The translations under genes and the position numbers were made by a program. A stretch of DNA of 64,000 nt from Pararhodobacter zhoushanensis (GTDB lineage: Bacteria; Pseudomonadota; Alphaproteobacteria; Rhodobacterales; Rhodobacteraceae): the NCBI RefSeq assembly GCF_025949695.1, contig NZ_JAPDFL010000001.1, forward strand, positions 3,537,501 through 3,601,500. Reading direction: 5' to 3'. Positions 1-9,032 of this stretch are shown here, piece by piece; position 1 is the stretch's first letter, and each line of letters opens with the position of its first letter. The notes under the pieces were generated by a model. It saw only the letters and a list, made by a program, of their open reading frames with translations, ran no database searches and had not been told where the DNA came from.

Positions 1-681
1 CGGGTGGGGCGTGAGCCTTCGGGCGATCCGTTCAACTCTATCGTGCAGCTGGAACACGAGCGCGGACGCCCACGCAATCCCTTCATCAACGCCGGGGCCA
101 TTGCGGTCACCGACGCCATCCTGTCGCAGTATGCCCCCAAGGAAGCGCTTGGCGAAATCCTGCGCTTCATCCGCTTTCTGGCGGGCGACGACGACATCGC
201 CATCGACCCCGCCGTGGCCCGTTCGGAAAAGCAGACCGGCTTTCGCAACGTCGCGCTGGCGAATTTCATGCGCAGCTATGGCATCGTCACCGGCCAGCCC
301 GACAAGGTGCTGGGCGTCTACTTCCATCACTGTGCGATTGCGATGAGCGTGCGCCAGCTGGCGATGGCCGGGCGCTTTCTGGCCTTTGACGGGCGACTGG
401 CCCCCGACGGGCGGCGCGCGGTCTCGGCCCGGATGGCGCGTCAGATCAACGCGCTGATGCTGACCTGTGGGCATTACGACGGCTCGGGCGACTTCGCCTT
501 TCGCGTGGGCCTGCCGGGTAAAAGCGGCGTCGGCGGCGGTATCCTCGCCGTCGCGCCGGGGCGGGCGTCCATCGGCTGCTGGTCGCCGGGGCTCAACACC
601 ATCGGCAACTCGCAACTGGCCTCCCGCGCGCTGGAGCGTCTCGCCCGGCGCACCGGCTGGTCGGTCTTTGCCGCACGCTGA
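1..681 (+). CDS. glsA: Glutaminase, 5' part missing
   Basis: Beta-lactamase-fold glutaminase that hydrolyses glutamine to glutamate and ammonia in the cytoplasm. The reading frame is open from the first base of the window and ends at TGA 679-681, so about 226 codons of a usual 300-310 are present and the N-terminal part with the catalytic Ser-x-x-Lys lies outside. Seen directly: the family blocks [24 protein letters not shown] near the visible N-terminus, and [11 protein letters not shown] about 50 residues before the end. An internal GTG at 4 is only the first in-frame start in view, not the true start. Nothing suggests a broken gene apart from the window edge. Confidence 0.93.
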   Translation, partial: RVGREPSGDPFNSIVQLEHERGRPRNPFINAGAIAVTDAILSQYAPKEALGEILRFIRFLAGDDDIAIDPAVARSEKQTGFRNVALANFMRSYGIVTGQPDKVLGVYFHHCAIAMSVRQLAMAGRFLAFDGRLAPDGRRAVSARMARQINALMLTCGHYDGSGDFAFRVGLPGKSGVGGGILAVAPGRASIGCWSPGLNTIGNSQLASRALERLARRTGWSVFAAR

Positions 682-722
682 GCCCCCTTGCATCCGCGCG
701 CGCGCGGGGGCATCCAAGGCGC

Positions 723-1136
723 ATGGACTGGGTCAAAATCATACATATCCTCTGCGTCATGGGCTGGATGACCTCCATCTTCGCCGTGCCGCGCGCGCTG
801 ATCTACTGGAAGCGTGAATGGGCGCAGCTGGGGGCCTTTGGGCCCTTGGGCGATCTGACGATCCGCCTGTACCGCTTTTCCGCCGGGCTGGGGGTGATCG
901 CCCTGATCACCGGGCTGTGGATGGCGTGGTGGATCTGGAGCTTCGCGCCCTGGACGCATCTGAAGATCACGCTGGTGGCGCTGCTGGCCGCGCATTACGT
1001 CTATACAGGGATGATGGTGATGCGGGCAAAACGCGGCGAATTCCGCGAAAGCGACCTGTTTTTGCGCATCTTCAACGAGGTCAGCGTGATCGGCGTCATC
1101 GCGATCCTGTGGGTCGTGGTGGTCAAACCCTTCTGA
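723..1136 (+). CDS. HemJ/CopD-like four-helix membrane protein
   Basis: Integral membrane protein of 137 aa with four predicted helices (about residues 3-22, 53-75, 79-99 and 117-135). His8 in the first helix, Lys81 and His91 in the third, and a C-terminal FNE...VVVKPF segment match the HemJ (UPF0093, protoporphyrinogen oxidase)/CopD family pattern. The N-terminal block PRALIYWKRE replaces the usual PRLFVYH of true HemJ, so this may be a paralogue rather than the haem enzyme. ATG follows glutaminase by 41 bases; no clear Shine-Dalgarno sequence is visible. Fold assignment is fairly safe, function is not. Confidence 0.7.
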   Translation: MDWVKIIHILCVMGWMTSIFAVPRALIYWKREWAQLGAFGPLGDLTIRLYRFSAGLGVIALITGLWMAWWIWSFAPWTHLKITLVALLAAHYVYTGMMVMRAKRGEFRESDLFLRIFNEVSVIGVIAILWVVVVKPF

Positions 1137-1211
1137 TCGCCAACGCGGGCTTGCCGCCCGACGCCTCAGGCCCTAGAAGCGCAGCCGATACAGGACGCCG
1201 GAGGGTGAGAG

Positions 1212-2308
1212 ATGGGTTTCAAGATGGGCATCGTGGGTCTGCCGAATGTCGGCAAGTCGACCCTGTTCAATGCACTGACCAGAACGGCGGCGGCGCAGGC
1301 TGCCAACTTCCCCTTCTGCACGATCGAGCCCAATGTGGGCGAGGTCGCGGTGCCGGATGACCGGCTCGACAAGCTGGCGGCGATTGCCGGATCCAAAGCG
1401 ATCATCCCGACGCGGATGACCTTTGTCGACATCGCCGGTCTGGTGCGCGGCGCGTCCAAGGGGAGGGCCTGGGCAACCAGTTCCTCGCCAATATCCGCGA
1501 ATGCGATTCCATCGCCCATGTGCTGCGCTGCTTTGAAGATGGCGACATCACCCATGTCGAAGGCCGGATCGACCCGGTGGCGGATGCCGAGACCATCGAG
1601 ACCGAGCTGATGCTCGCCGATCTGGAAAGCATCGAACGCCGCCGCGCCAACCTCGCGCGCAAGATCAAGGGCAACGACAAGGACGCCGCCGATCAGGACC
1701 GCCTGCTCGCCGTTGCTCAGGCCGCGCTGGAAGCGGGCCGCCCGGCCCGCAGCGTGAGCGTCGCCGCCGATGACGCCCGCGCCTGGCGGCTGTTGCAGCT
1801 GCTGACGTCCAAGCCCGTGCTCTTTGTGTGCAACGTCGAGGAAAGCGCGGCCTCCACAGGGAACTCGCAGACCGAGCGCGTCGCCAAAATGGCGCAGGAG
1901 CAAGGTGCCGGAATCGTGGTCATTTCGGCCAAGATCGAGGAAGAGATCAGCCAGCTTGACGGCGAAGAAGCCGAAATGTTCCTGGACGAAATGGGTCTGG
2001 AAGAAGCCGGTCTCGACCGCCTGATCCGCGCGGGCTACGAACTGCTTGGCCTGCAGACCTATTTCACGGTCGGCCCGAAAGAGGCCCGCGCCTGGACGAT
2101 CACCAAGGGCACGCTGGCCCCGGGGGCGGCAGGCGTCATCCACGGCGACTTCGAGAAGGGCTTCATCCGTTCGGAAACCATCGCCTATGCCGATTACATC
2201 GCCTACAAGGGCGAAAGCGGCGCCAAGGAAGCGGGCAAGTTCCGGGTTGAGGGCAAGACTTACGAGGTCAAGGACGGCGACGTCCTGCACTTCCTGTTCA
2301 ACGCCTGA
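1212..2308 (+). CDS. ychF: Redox/ribosome-associated GTPase YchF, with one-base frameshift
   Basis: OLA1/YchF-family P-loop NTPase that binds ribosomes and prefers ATP; nearly universal. G1 motif GLPNVGKST is at residues 9-17, NVEE replaces the usual NKxD specificity motif, and the C-terminal third is the TGS domain. The frame starting at 1212 carries residues 1-83, then jumps: after GLVRGASKG the continuation ([14 protein letters not shown], then the rest) is in another frame. Homologues need GGCGAGGGC where GGGAGGGC stands at 1461-1468, so one C seems missing. With it restored the product is 365 aa, the family's normal length. ATG has GAGGGTGAGA before it. Probably intact in the organism. 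Confidence 0.93.
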
Positions 2309-2319
2309 TCCAGAAGAGC

Positions 2320-2390
2320 AGGCAGGGGGGCCTTGCCCCCTCTTGGCCTGACGGCCAATTCACCCCCCAGGATATTTAAGGACAGATGAT
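2320..2390 (-). repeat. AAATATCC hairpin element, copy 1
   Basis: Read on the minus strand: a TCATCTGTCC lead, AAATATCC core, G6 run, then hairpins TTGGCC-loop-GGCCAA (plus-strand arms 2343-2348 and 2353-2358) and a G5/C5 stem. The hairpins lie 12 bases after the ychF stop codon, the core away from it. The element is nearly identical over about 68 bases to copy 9 at 53859-53927. In ychF mRNA it would form tandem hairpins followed by GGATATTT. Confidence 0.75.
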
Positions 2391-2410
2391 AAGGGTTCGT
2401 TAACCCTGTT

Positions 2411-2535
2411 TCATTTTCTGTCTGAAAGTATCCACGGGGGGATTTTCAAGGGGGCGCGTGCGTCCCCCTTGAACGGGGCGCGGGGCTGGCCCCGCGCGGC
2501 GCGAGCCCCCTCGATGGGGGCGAGCGCCGCGCCTC
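2411..2535 (+). repeat. AAATATCC hairpin element, copy 2
   Basis: Core variant AAAGTATCCACGGGGGG at 2424-2440, then three GC hairpins: CAAGGGGG/CCCCCTTG, GCGGGGC/GCCCCGC, and GGCGC...GCGCC around CCCC-TCGAT-GGGG. Bases 2493-2530 recur exactly at 17794-17831 in copy 3. Together with copy 1 it fills most of the 389-base gap 2309-2697; a short AGGGTT/AACCCT palindrome separates the two. The next gene runs away from it, so here it does not abut a gene's 3' end. Confidence 0.65.
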
Positions 2536-2697
2536 GCTGGTCCTTGACGCGACCAATCGTCGGGGAGTCACCCCACGAGACCTAACGTCAAGCCGCCCGA
2601 TCGGGTCGGGTTTTGGCATTGTTGCACCCACAACCGACTGCTACCCCTGAAGTTGTGCGCCCGCACAGATTTCGCATGCCGTCTGCAGGAGGTTCCC

Positions 2698-3195
2698 TTG
2701 TTCCCACGTCCGACCCGCGCGCTTTTCGCGCTCTGCGCTGCCCTGTGTGCGGCCTCACCCGCCCTTGCCCAGACGCCAGCCCGCTTTCCGGCGATCCCCG
2801 AAGCGCAGATCGAAGCGGCGTTGAACAACGCCTATTGCGGGAACACGATCACCACAATCTCGCGCACTGTTGGCCAGATCGAGGGTTGGCGGGGGTATGC
2901 AATGCTGCTGTGTGACCCCCAGAACGAACCGGCTGGCGTTTTCGTGGCCTGGATGCAGACCAACGGCCGGCGCGAGTTCGTCCCGACTTCGGCGGACGGT
3001 GTCCCTTTCCGGATGCCAAGTTCGCCCACGGTCAATGACGGCAATCAGCAATCTCAGGCCACCTATTTCGTGACCCGCCTTCGCAACAACGTCGCGATTT
3101 GCTACTTCGCGCGCGCCAATAGCCGCACGGCGCCCTTCACCGCCAGCTTCTGTTGGTACGTCGATGCGCAGGGTAATGTGATCGACCGGCGCTGA
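2698..3195 (+). CDS. Small secreted protein of unknown function
   Basis: Product of 165 aa that I do not recognise. TTG 2698 is chosen as start because AGGAGG at 2687-2692 sits five bases before it; an in-frame start at 2653 would have no such site and would put about 15 charged residues ahead of the signal peptide. Residues about 4-25 form a signal peptide (basic PRPTR, then ALFALCAALCAA) with a cleavage site at SPALAQ-TP. The mature part has four Cys residues, enough for two disulfides, and no known motif. Convergent with purF, with a hairpin between. Likely periplasmic. Confidence 0.75.
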   Translation: MFPRPTRALFALCAALCAASPALAQTPARFPAIPEAQIEAALNNAYCGNTITTISRTVGQIEGWRGYAMLLCDPQNEPAGVFVAWMQTNGRREFVPTSADGVPFRMPSSPTVNDGNQQSQATYFVTRLRNNVAICYFARANSRTAPFTASFCWYVDAQGNVIDRR

Positions 3196-3205
3196 GCGCT
3201 GGACC

Positions 3206-3224
3206 GGGGCCGCTCTGCGGCCCC
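3206..3224. terminator. Hairpin between convergent genes
   Basis: Perfect 8-bp stem GGGGCCGC / GCGGCCCC with loop TCT, placed between the stop of the secreted-protein gene (3195) and the stop of purF (3230). It could serve both strands. There is no long T run on either side, so it is a probable rather than a certain intrinsic terminator. Confidence 0.5.
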
Positions 3225-3229
3225 TGCCC

Positions 3230-4690
3230 TTACTCGGCTGCCTTCAGCTCGAACCCGCGGGCGATCATGTCCGAGGGTTCGACCGGATACTCACCCGAGA
3301 AGCAGGCGTCGCAGAACTGCGGCGTCGATTTCGAGCGCCCCTCAGCCTCACCCGCCGCGCGGTAAAGACCGTCGAGCGAGATGAACTTCAGGCTTTCAAC
3401 ACCGATGAAGGCGCGCATTTCTTCTTCGCTCATCCGCGCGGCCAGCAGTTTTGAGCGCTCTGGCGTATCGACGCCGTAAAAGCACGGCCACATCGTCGGC
3501 GGCGAGGCGATGCGGAAGTGGACCTCGGCCGCGCCGGCCTCAAGGATCATTTCCTTGATCTTCAGGCTGGTCGTGCCGCGCACCACCGAATCGTCGACCA
3601 GCACCACGCGCTTGCCCTTGATCAACGCGCGGTTCACGTTGAGTTTCAGGCGCACGCCCATGTTGCGGATCTGCTCGGAGGGCTCGATGAACGTGCGGCC
3701 CATGTACTGGTTGCGGATGATCCCCATGGCGAAGGGGATGCCCGATTCCTGACTGTAGCCGATGGCCGCCGGGGTGCCCGGATCGGGCACAGGGCAGACC
3801 AGATCGGCATCGACCGGGGCTTCGCGGGCCAGTTCCACACCGATCTGACGGCGGGTTTCATAGACCGAGCGCCCGCCGATGATGCTGTCGGGGCGCGAGA
3901 AATAGACCTGTTCGAAGATGCAGAAACGCGGCGAGGTGCGCTCGAAAGGCCGCGAGGACACGACGCCCTTGTGATCGATGACCACCATCTCGCCCGGCTC
4001 GATCTCGCGGAGGAACTCGGCACCGATGATGTCGAGCGCGCAGGTTTCCGAGGCCAGCGCAAAGCCGTCGCCGATCTTGCCCAGCACCAGCGGGCGCACG
4101 CCCAGCTTGTCGCGCACGCCGATCAGTTTGGTGCGCGTCATGGCGATGACCGAGAAGGCCCCTTCGCAACGCCGCAGCGCATCTTTCAGGCGTTCGGCGT
4201 GCGTGCGCTGGATCGAGCGCGCCATCAGGTGGATGATGCATTCCGAATCGCTGGACGACTGGAAGATCGAGCCGCGCTCGATCAGTTCCTTGCGGATTGC
4301 CTCGGCGTTGGTGATGTTGCCGTTATGCGCAATCGCAGCACCACCCATCGAGAATTCGCCAAAGAACGGCTGCACATCGCGGATCGCGGTGTTGCCCTTC
4401 GAGCCCGCCGTGGAATAGCGCACATGGCCGATACCGATCGAACCCGGCAGCGTTTCCATCAGCTTGGCCGAGGTGAAGTTGTCGCGCACCAGCCCGAAGC
4501 GGTGAGCAGACTGAAAGCCACGGTCGGCACTGTGGGTAATGATGCCACCCGCCTCCTGTCCCCGGTGCTGCAGCGCGTGCAGGCCTAGGGCGACAAAATT
4601 GGCGGCGTCCTGAACATTCACGGCTCCGAAGACACCGCATTCTTCTGTCAGCTTGTCATCGTCAAAGGGATGGCTGAGCCAAGGCTGCAT
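3230..4690 (-). CDS. purF: Amidophosphoribosyltransferase (iron-sulfur type)
   Basis: First committed step of purine synthesis: PRPP + glutamine to 5-phosphoribosylamine. The N-terminal glutamine-hydrolysing domain starts at Cys18 (TEECGVFG), so a 17-residue propeptide must be removed to free the catalytic Cys. The C-terminal PRTase domain has the PRPP motif VVLVDDSVVRGTTS. Four further Cys (in PRFCIF, MWPCFYG and FCDACFSG) match the [4Fe-4S] ligands of the Bacillus-type enzyme, unlike E. coli PurF, which has neither propeptide nor cluster. 486 aa, full length. No neighbouring purine genes. Confidence 0.97.
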   Translation of the reverse strand: MQPWLSHPFDDDKLTEECGVFGAVNVQDAANFVALGLHALQHRGQEAGGIITHSADRGFQSAHRFGLVRDNFTSAKLMETLPGSIGIGHVRYSTAGSKGNTAIRDVQPFFGEFSMGGAAIAHNGNITNAEAIRKELIERGSIFQSSSDSECIIHLMARSIQRTHAERLKDALRRCEGAFSVIAMTRTKLIGVRDKLGVRPLVLGKIGDGFALASETCALDIIGAEFLREIEPGEMVVIDHKGVVSSRPFERTSPRFCIFEQVYFSRPDSIIGGRSVYETRRQIGVELAREAPVDADLVCPVPDPGTPAAIGYSQESGIPFAMGIIRNQYMGRTFIEPSEQIRNMGVRLKLNVNRALIKGKRVVLVDDSVVRGTTSLKIKEMILEAGAAEVHFRIASPPTMWPCFYGVDTPERSKLLAARMSEEEMRAFIGVESLKFISLDGLYRAAGEAEGRSKSTPQFCDACFSGEYPVEPSDMIARGFELKAAE

Positions 4691-4798
4691 GGTTGGGTCC
4701 CCATTGCTGCGTTGCGCACCCTTTAGGCGCTTGGCCCTTCGGGGGCAAGAGCCAAGCGGGGCTGCCAGAGCCTTTTGCGACGGCGGTGTGACGGATGC

Positions 4799-5419
4799 TC
4801 AGGTGTTGAGCGCGCGGCGCATCTGATCGGCAAGCGGGCCGTTTCCCCGCCCCTCCAAAGCGCCCGCCACACCCGCGATATCGGCGGCGCTGCGGTTCTG
4901 GTTCAGCTTGGATTTGGCGTCGATCCGGGTGACGGTCAGCTGAAAGGCGACGATCTTGCCCAGCAGGTCGGTCAGAAACGCGCCCGGTGCATCGCCCATC
5001 TTCCACGCCTGCGCGCCGTTGGTGGCTTTCTCGTGTTTTGCCGTCAGCAGCGCCACGGCGCGGCGCTTGTCCTTTTCGGCATGCGACCATGTGAGCGTCG
5101 CATGGACGTGCACGACCTGATAGTTCCACGTCGGCACGGCTTTGTGCGTCTCGGCCTTGGACGGATACCAGTTGGGACTGACATAGCCGTCCCCGGCGCG
5201 GAAGATCGCCAGTACCTCGGCGCCGTCCGCCAGCACCTCGTGCAGCGGGTTGGCCAGCGCGACATGGCCCACAAACCCCTCACCATCGCGCATCAGGGGC
5301 AGATGGTTGGCATCCAGCCCCGCCGCCGTCTGCGTGACCAGAACAGCCAGCGGGTTGTCGTGCATCAGGCGCTCGATTTCAGCGGCGTCGGATTCGGTGA
5401 AATGCGCTGGCGTGTACAT
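4799..5419 (-). CDS. PaiB-family FMN-binding protein
   Basis: 206-aa protein of the PaiB (negative transcriptional regulator / FMN-binding split-barrel) family. Seen: N-terminal MYTPAHFTESD, the block GYVSPNWYPSK, and VPTWNYQVVHVHA, all characteristic. In Bacillus PaiB represses sporulation and protease genes; in proteobacteria the role is unknown and a flavin-linked enzyme activity is equally possible. The gene is alone, reading the same way as purF 108 bases downstream and divergent from the glycosyltransferase-like gene. Start ATG at 5419 gives the usual N-terminus. Confidence 0.88.
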   Translation of the reverse strand: MYTPAHFTESDAAEIERLMHDNPLAVLVTQTAAGLDANHLPLMRDGEGFVGHVALANPLHEVLADGAEVLAIFRAGDGYVSPNWYPSKAETHKAVPTWNYQVVHVHATLTWSHAEKDKRRAVALLTAKHEKATNGAQAWKMGDAPGAFLTDLLGKIVAFQLTVTRIDAKSKLNQNRSAADIAGVAGALEGRGNGPLADQMRRALNT

Positions 5420-5552
5420 GCGATCCTCTCAGGCCCTGCGCCACGTTAGCCGCCGGCTGCTTCAAGCGAAAGCGCCAAGCGGCCATTCTGGACAGCGCGG
5501 CGGGCCGTCCCTATCGTGGCCGCCCCTGCCCGAGCCATCGAGATATGCCCGC

Positions 5553-7043
5553 GTGACCCCTCCCCGCCCCCTGATCGTTGTCACCGCCCTGCTGTCGCTG
5601 GTCGTCCTGGTCAATCTGTGGATCTTTGCCCGGTTCACCGTTGATGATGCCTTCATCACTTGGCGCTACGGCCAGAACCTGATCGCACACGGGATCTGGG
5701 CGTATAACCCCGATGGGTTCGATCTGACGCAGGCCTATACCAACCCGGTCTTCGCGGCGCTCTCGATTCTGCCAGCGGCGATGGGCTGGGACATGGTGCT
5801 CAGTTTCAAACTGCTCTCGCTGCTGACACTGGCGGGCATCGGCGCGCTGTTGCTGCGCGAGGCCGGTGAGAAAGCCCGCATGGCCTTTGTGCTGGTGCTC
5901 GGTCTGGCCATCCCTGCCAGCATCGCGCATGCATTTTCGGGGTTGGAGACATGGCTTTACGGCGGGACGCTGGCGCTGTTCTTCATCTACGCCGAGCAGC
6001 GCAAATGGACGCAGGCCCTGCTCTGCGTGCTGCTGTTGGTATTGACCCGGCCCGAGGCATGGTTGCTGTTCGCCCTCTACCCCGTGATGCTGCTGACAAC
6101 GCGGCCCGCGCGCGCCATAGCGCTGCGACACGGCGCGGCATTGGGGTTGATGGCGACGGGGTATTTCGGCTTTCATCTGTGGTACTTTGGCGAGGCCCTG
6201 CCCAATACCTATTTCATCAAATCCGGCGACGGCTTCAACCCGGCGCAGGCGCTGCGCATCCTGCCGTATGTCCTGCCCGCGCTGGCGGTGCAGGTCTGGG
6301 GTAACCGGCGCACCGGGCTGGGTTTGCTGCTCTATTTCGGCGCGGTCGGCTATAGCTATGCGTCGTCAGACCTGTTGATGAATTACCTGCAACGCTTTGC
6401 GTTCCAGATCGCGCTGCCGATGGCGTTGTATCTGGGGTGGGCGGTGTCGCGCGCGCCGGTGGGGCAGGCCCGGCGCGGGTGGCTTACCCTGTGGGTGGCG
6501 GTCTATCTGGCCGCTTTTGGCGTCCATACCCGCAGCCTTGGCGATCACCTTGGCATCGCCAACTATTACCCCCGCCTGCTGGACAGTCATGTCGCCCTGG
6601 GCCGCGCGCTGAACGCCCTCTCGGCGCAGGGCGCGGTTGCCAGCTTTGCCCTCGGCGATGCTGGCGCGGCGGCCTATCACGCGGATATCCGCGCGCTGGA
6701 TACGATTGGCCTGACCAGTCATCTGGTCGCGCGTGACGGGCTGACCTTGGCGGTCGTGCAGGCCTATGCCCCCGATGTGGTGGCGTTCTTCGCAACGGCT
6801 GAGGGGGTGCGCGATCTGCCCGATCGCCATGCGGCCCTGTGGGCCTATGTCGCCGAGACCGGCATGACCGAGCAATGCGAACTGGTCTGGGCGCGGCAAT
6901 ACACGCTGCGGCTTTTCACCCGCAGCCCCCTGCCCGCCTTGTCCGACGCCTGCGCGCATAGTGCCGCGGCGAATGGCACCGATGAGCTGCGCTATGCGCT
7001 GCGCGCGCTGCGCCAGCCGCCGTGGACGTATTGGCACGAGTAA
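5553..7043 (+). CDS. GT-C fold glycosyltransferase-like membrane protein
   Basis: About 496 aa, with ten or so hydrophobic helices spread from residue 8 to about 320, then a soluble C-terminal part. The block FTVDDAFITWRYGQN (near residue 30) followed by a TNP motif resembles lipid-linked-sugar-using GT-C transferases (mannosyl/arabinofuranosyl type), where the two Asp residues after the first helix are catalytic. The donor and acceptor cannot be told. GTG 5553 is chosen: the open frame runs further upstream but would overlap PaiB in antisense and add a non-hydrophobic leader. The ribosome site is weak. The gene stands alone, ending at a terminator shared with rpsI. Confidence 0.75.
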   Translation: MTPPRPLIVVTALLSLVVLVNLWIFARFTVDDAFITWRYGQNLIAHGIWAYNPDGFDLTQAYTNPVFAALSILPAAMGWDMVLSFKLLSLLTLAGIGALLLREAGEKARMAFVLVLGLAIPASIAHAFSGLETWLYGGTLALFFIYAEQRKWTQALLCVLLLVLTRPEAWLLFALYPVMLLTTRPARAIALRHGAALGLMATGYFGFHLWYFGEALPNTYFIKSGDGFNPAQALRILPYVLPALAVQVWGNRRTGLGLLLYFGAVGYSYASSDLLMNYLQRFAFQIALPMALYLGWAVSRAPVGQARRGWLTLWVAVYLAAFGVHTRSLGDHLGIANYYPRLLDSHVALGRALNALSAQGAVASFALGDAGAAAYHADIRALDTIGLTSHLVARDGLTLAVVQAYAPDVVAFFATAEGVRDLPDRHAALWAYVAETGMTEQCELVWARQYTLRLFTRSPLPALSDACAHSAAANGTDELRYALRALRQPPWTYWHE

Positions 7044-7055
7044 GCCGCGCAACGA

Positions 7056-7083
7056 AAAACGCGGCCCCGAGGGACCGCGTTTT
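7056..7083. terminator. Bidirectional intrinsic terminator
   Basis: Perfect 9-bp stem AAAACGCGG (7056-7064) / CCGCGTTTT (7075-7083). It has a T run on the plus strand and, through the A run, on the minus strand. It lies between the convergent ends of the glycosyltransferase-like gene and rpsI and can stop both. Confidence 0.85.
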
Positions 7084-7101
7084 CCAAACTGTAACCAGCA
7101 A

Positions 7102-7619
7102 TCAGCGCTTGGAGAACTGGAAGCTGCGGCGTGCTTTGCGCTTGCCGTATTTCTTGCGTTCCACCACGCGGCTGTCGCGGGTCAGGAAGCCAGCGGCTTT
7201 CAGCACAGCGCGAAGGCTGGGATCGTACAGCTGCAGAGCTTTCGACACGCCGTGTTTCACAGCGCCCGACTGGCCCGACAAACCACCACCGACCACGGTC
7301 GCGAACACGTCGAACTGGCCGACGGTGTTGGTGATCTGGAACGGCTGCTTCAGGATCATCTGCAGAACCGGACGCGCGAAATACGCGTTGATGTCCTTGC
7401 CGTTGACGACAACTTTGCCCGAGCCCGGCTTGATCCAGACGCGCGCAATGGCGTCTTTGCGTTTGCCGGTGGCATAGGCGCGGCCCAGCGAGTCGCGCTG
7501 CGGGGTACGGGGGCGGCAGCTTCGGCACCGTCAGCGTCATACGCGACAGCGGCCGAGGAAGCGGCAGCACCGGCGACAGCGTCTTTCAACGCGTCGAGGG
7601 ATTTGATCTCATCGGCCAT
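7102..7619 (-). CDS. rpsI: 30S ribosomal protein S9, with one-base frameshift
   Basis: Small-subunit protein whose C-terminal [17 protein letters not shown] tail reaches the P-site. The N-terminal 37 or so codons ([13 protein letters not shown]..., an acidic Ala-rich extension as in other Rhodobacteraceae) and the conserved body lie in different frames. The switch is at the five-G run 7509-7513 (five C on the coding strand); six would give GCC GCC CCC CGT ACC and continue as [18 protein letters not shown]. Corrected length is 172 aa. It starts two bases after the rplM stop, forming the usual rplM-rpsI operon. S9 is normally essential or nearly so, so sequencing error is the likely cause. Confidence 0.95.
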
Positions 7620-7621
7620 GA

Positions 7622-8086
7622 TCAAGCGCTCCGGGTGTTCTTCGGGTTCATCGACGCGACGTCGAGGACGGTCGGCTGCTGTGCCTCATGCGGATGCTCG
7701 GCACCGGCGTAGACACGCAGGTTGGTCATCTGCTGACGGCCAAGGCTGTTGCGCGAAATCATGCGCTCGACGGCCTTGATCACAACACGCTCGGGGTGGG
7801 CGCTTTCCAGCACCTGCTCTGCCGTGCGGAACTTGATCCCGCCCGGGTGGCCGGTGTGCCAGTAGTAGCGTTTGTCGGCGCGCTTGTTGCCGGTCATCTG
7901 CACCTTGTCGGCGTTGATGATGATCACGTTGTCGCCCATATCCATGTGCGGCGTGAACGTCGGCTTGTTTTTGCCGCGCAGGATGGAGGCAACGATCGTC
8001 GCGAGGCGGCCCAGAACGACGCCTTCAGCGTCGATCAGGATCCACTTCTTGTCGATCTCCGCCGGTTTTGCGGTGTAGGTTTTCAT
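7622..8086 (-). CDS. rplM: 50S ribosomal protein L13
   Basis: 154-aa L13, an early-assembling large-subunit protein. Typical blocks are seen: [14 protein letters not shown] at the N-terminus, [12 protein letters not shown], and [12 protein letters not shown] in the middle. Full length compared with the family. First gene of the two-gene rplM-rpsI operon, with a sigma-70 type promoter about 64 bases upstream of the ATG. Confidence 0.97.
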   Translation of the reverse strand: MKTYTAKPAEIDKKWILIDAEGVVLGRLATIVASILRGKNKPTFTPHMDMGDNVIIINADKVQMTGNKRADKRYYWHTGHPGGIKFRTAEQVLESAHPERVVIKAVERMISRNSLGRQQMTNLRVYAGAEHPHEAQQPTVLDVASMNPKNTRSA

Positions 8087-8149
8087 GGTCCAGCCCTGAA
8101 AGAGAGAAGGGATTCGACCCCGGGGAAGATCCCGGCGCCGGATGGCCGT

Positions 8150-8177
8150 GTTCTAGCGGATTGCGGGTGCAGGTCAA
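8150..8177 (-). promoter_or_regulatory. Predicted promoter of rplM-rpsI
   Basis: On the minus strand: -35 TTGACC (plus-strand 8172-8177), 16-base spacer, -10 TAGAAC (8150-8155). It is placed correctly ahead of rplM. Upstream of it lies an AT-rich stretch with TTTCGCA/TGCGAAA arms that could be an UP-like region or the end of the preceding transcript. Confidence 0.6.
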
Positions 8178-8234
8178 GAGGCAGCCTTTCGCATTTACAA
8201 AGCAAAAACAATGCGTTGCGAAATAGGTATTATA

Positions 8235-9014
8235 TTACCCCAAGATTTTGCCCTGTGAATCCCCGTCCTGCGCCCCGTCTGCGTCATTCTCGGCCCAGGG
8301 AATCCTGTGGTGATCGAATCCCCGGTGCAGCGTTGGCTTGACCACGGCGAAATACGGCGACAGGTCAAAGTCGCGCGGCACGATGAGCGAGGCATGCCGC
8401 TGATGCCAGACCGCGCCCAGCGGCCGCCCGGTCGGCGTGCGCAGCATCTCGATCTTGGGCAGCACCGGGTAGTCGACCGACTGGAACGCCTGCGCGATCA
8501 GCGACGAACAGATCGCCCGCGTCGGATCGCCCGACCCGAGGGTCAGCAACCGCCGCCGCCAGCGCACCGGGACCGGCGGCGTGGGGAACAGATAGCGCGC
8601 AAGGTCGATGACGTTGCGGGTGTCATAGGTAATGCCGATCCGCGTGCTCATGAAATCGGCGACCGCCTGGCGTTCATCGACCGACAGCCCGGCGGCGCGG
8701 CACAGACGGGTGTTGAACAGCGTGTATTTCGACAGCGGCACCTGATGGCAGCCATCCTGTATCGTCACCTCGACCAGGTCGACCCGTCCCTCGCCCGAGG
8801 TCAGATCGCGCACACAAAGCGCCGCATGCGACCATGTGCTTTGCGTCAGGTACTTGATCGCCGTCGAAACCCGCGCACGACCTTCGACCAGCAGCACGTC
8901 GCCGACGCGGATCGCCGCGGCCAGCGCCGCCGCGTCCTGAGAGATGACCGGCTGATCGCTCGGCTGGTCGCGTTCCAGAAACCGGCCCAGAAAATGACCA
9001 AGGCGCTCGAACAT
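8235..9014 (-). CDS. YiiX/YebB-like permuted NlpC/P60 cysteine peptidase
   Basis: 259 aa. The pattern STWSHAALCV (catalytic His, residues about 72-81) followed some 100 residues later by AICSSLIAQAFQ (catalytic Cys) is that of circularly permuted NlpC/P60 enzymes (YiiX, YaeF, DUF830), in which His precedes Cys. These are amidases or peptidases, some acting on cell-wall peptides or lipid-linked substrates. There is no signal peptide, so it is probably cytoplasmic or peripheral. It lies 18 bases after the SseB-family gene on the same strand and is probably co-transcribed with it. The C-terminal 40 residues are hydrophilic and not conserved. Confidence 0.75.
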   Translation of the reverse strand: MFERLGHFLGRFLERDQPSDQPVISQDAAALAAAIRVGDVLLVEGRARVSTAIKYLTQSTWSHAALCVRDLTSGEGRVDLVEVTIQDGCHQVPLSKYTLFNTRLCRAAGLSVDERQAVADFMSTRIGITYDTRNVIDLARYLFPTPPVPVRWRRRLLTLGSGDPTRAICSSLIAQAFQSVDYPVLPKIEMLRTPTGRPLGAVWHQRHASLIVPRDFDLSPYFAVVKPTLHRGFDHHRIPWAENDADGAQDGDSQGKILG

Positions 9015-9032
9015 TCTGCCGCCCTCCTCCGA

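Noticed and set aside
723..1136. Calling this gene hemJ
   Set aside because: The HemJ pattern is incomplete: PRALIYWKRE replaces the usual PRLFVYH. I kept the wider family name.
1461..1468. Programmed frameshift in ychF
   Set aside because: No slippery heptamer with stimulatory stem of the known kinds, and several other genes show the same one-base loss, so error is simpler.
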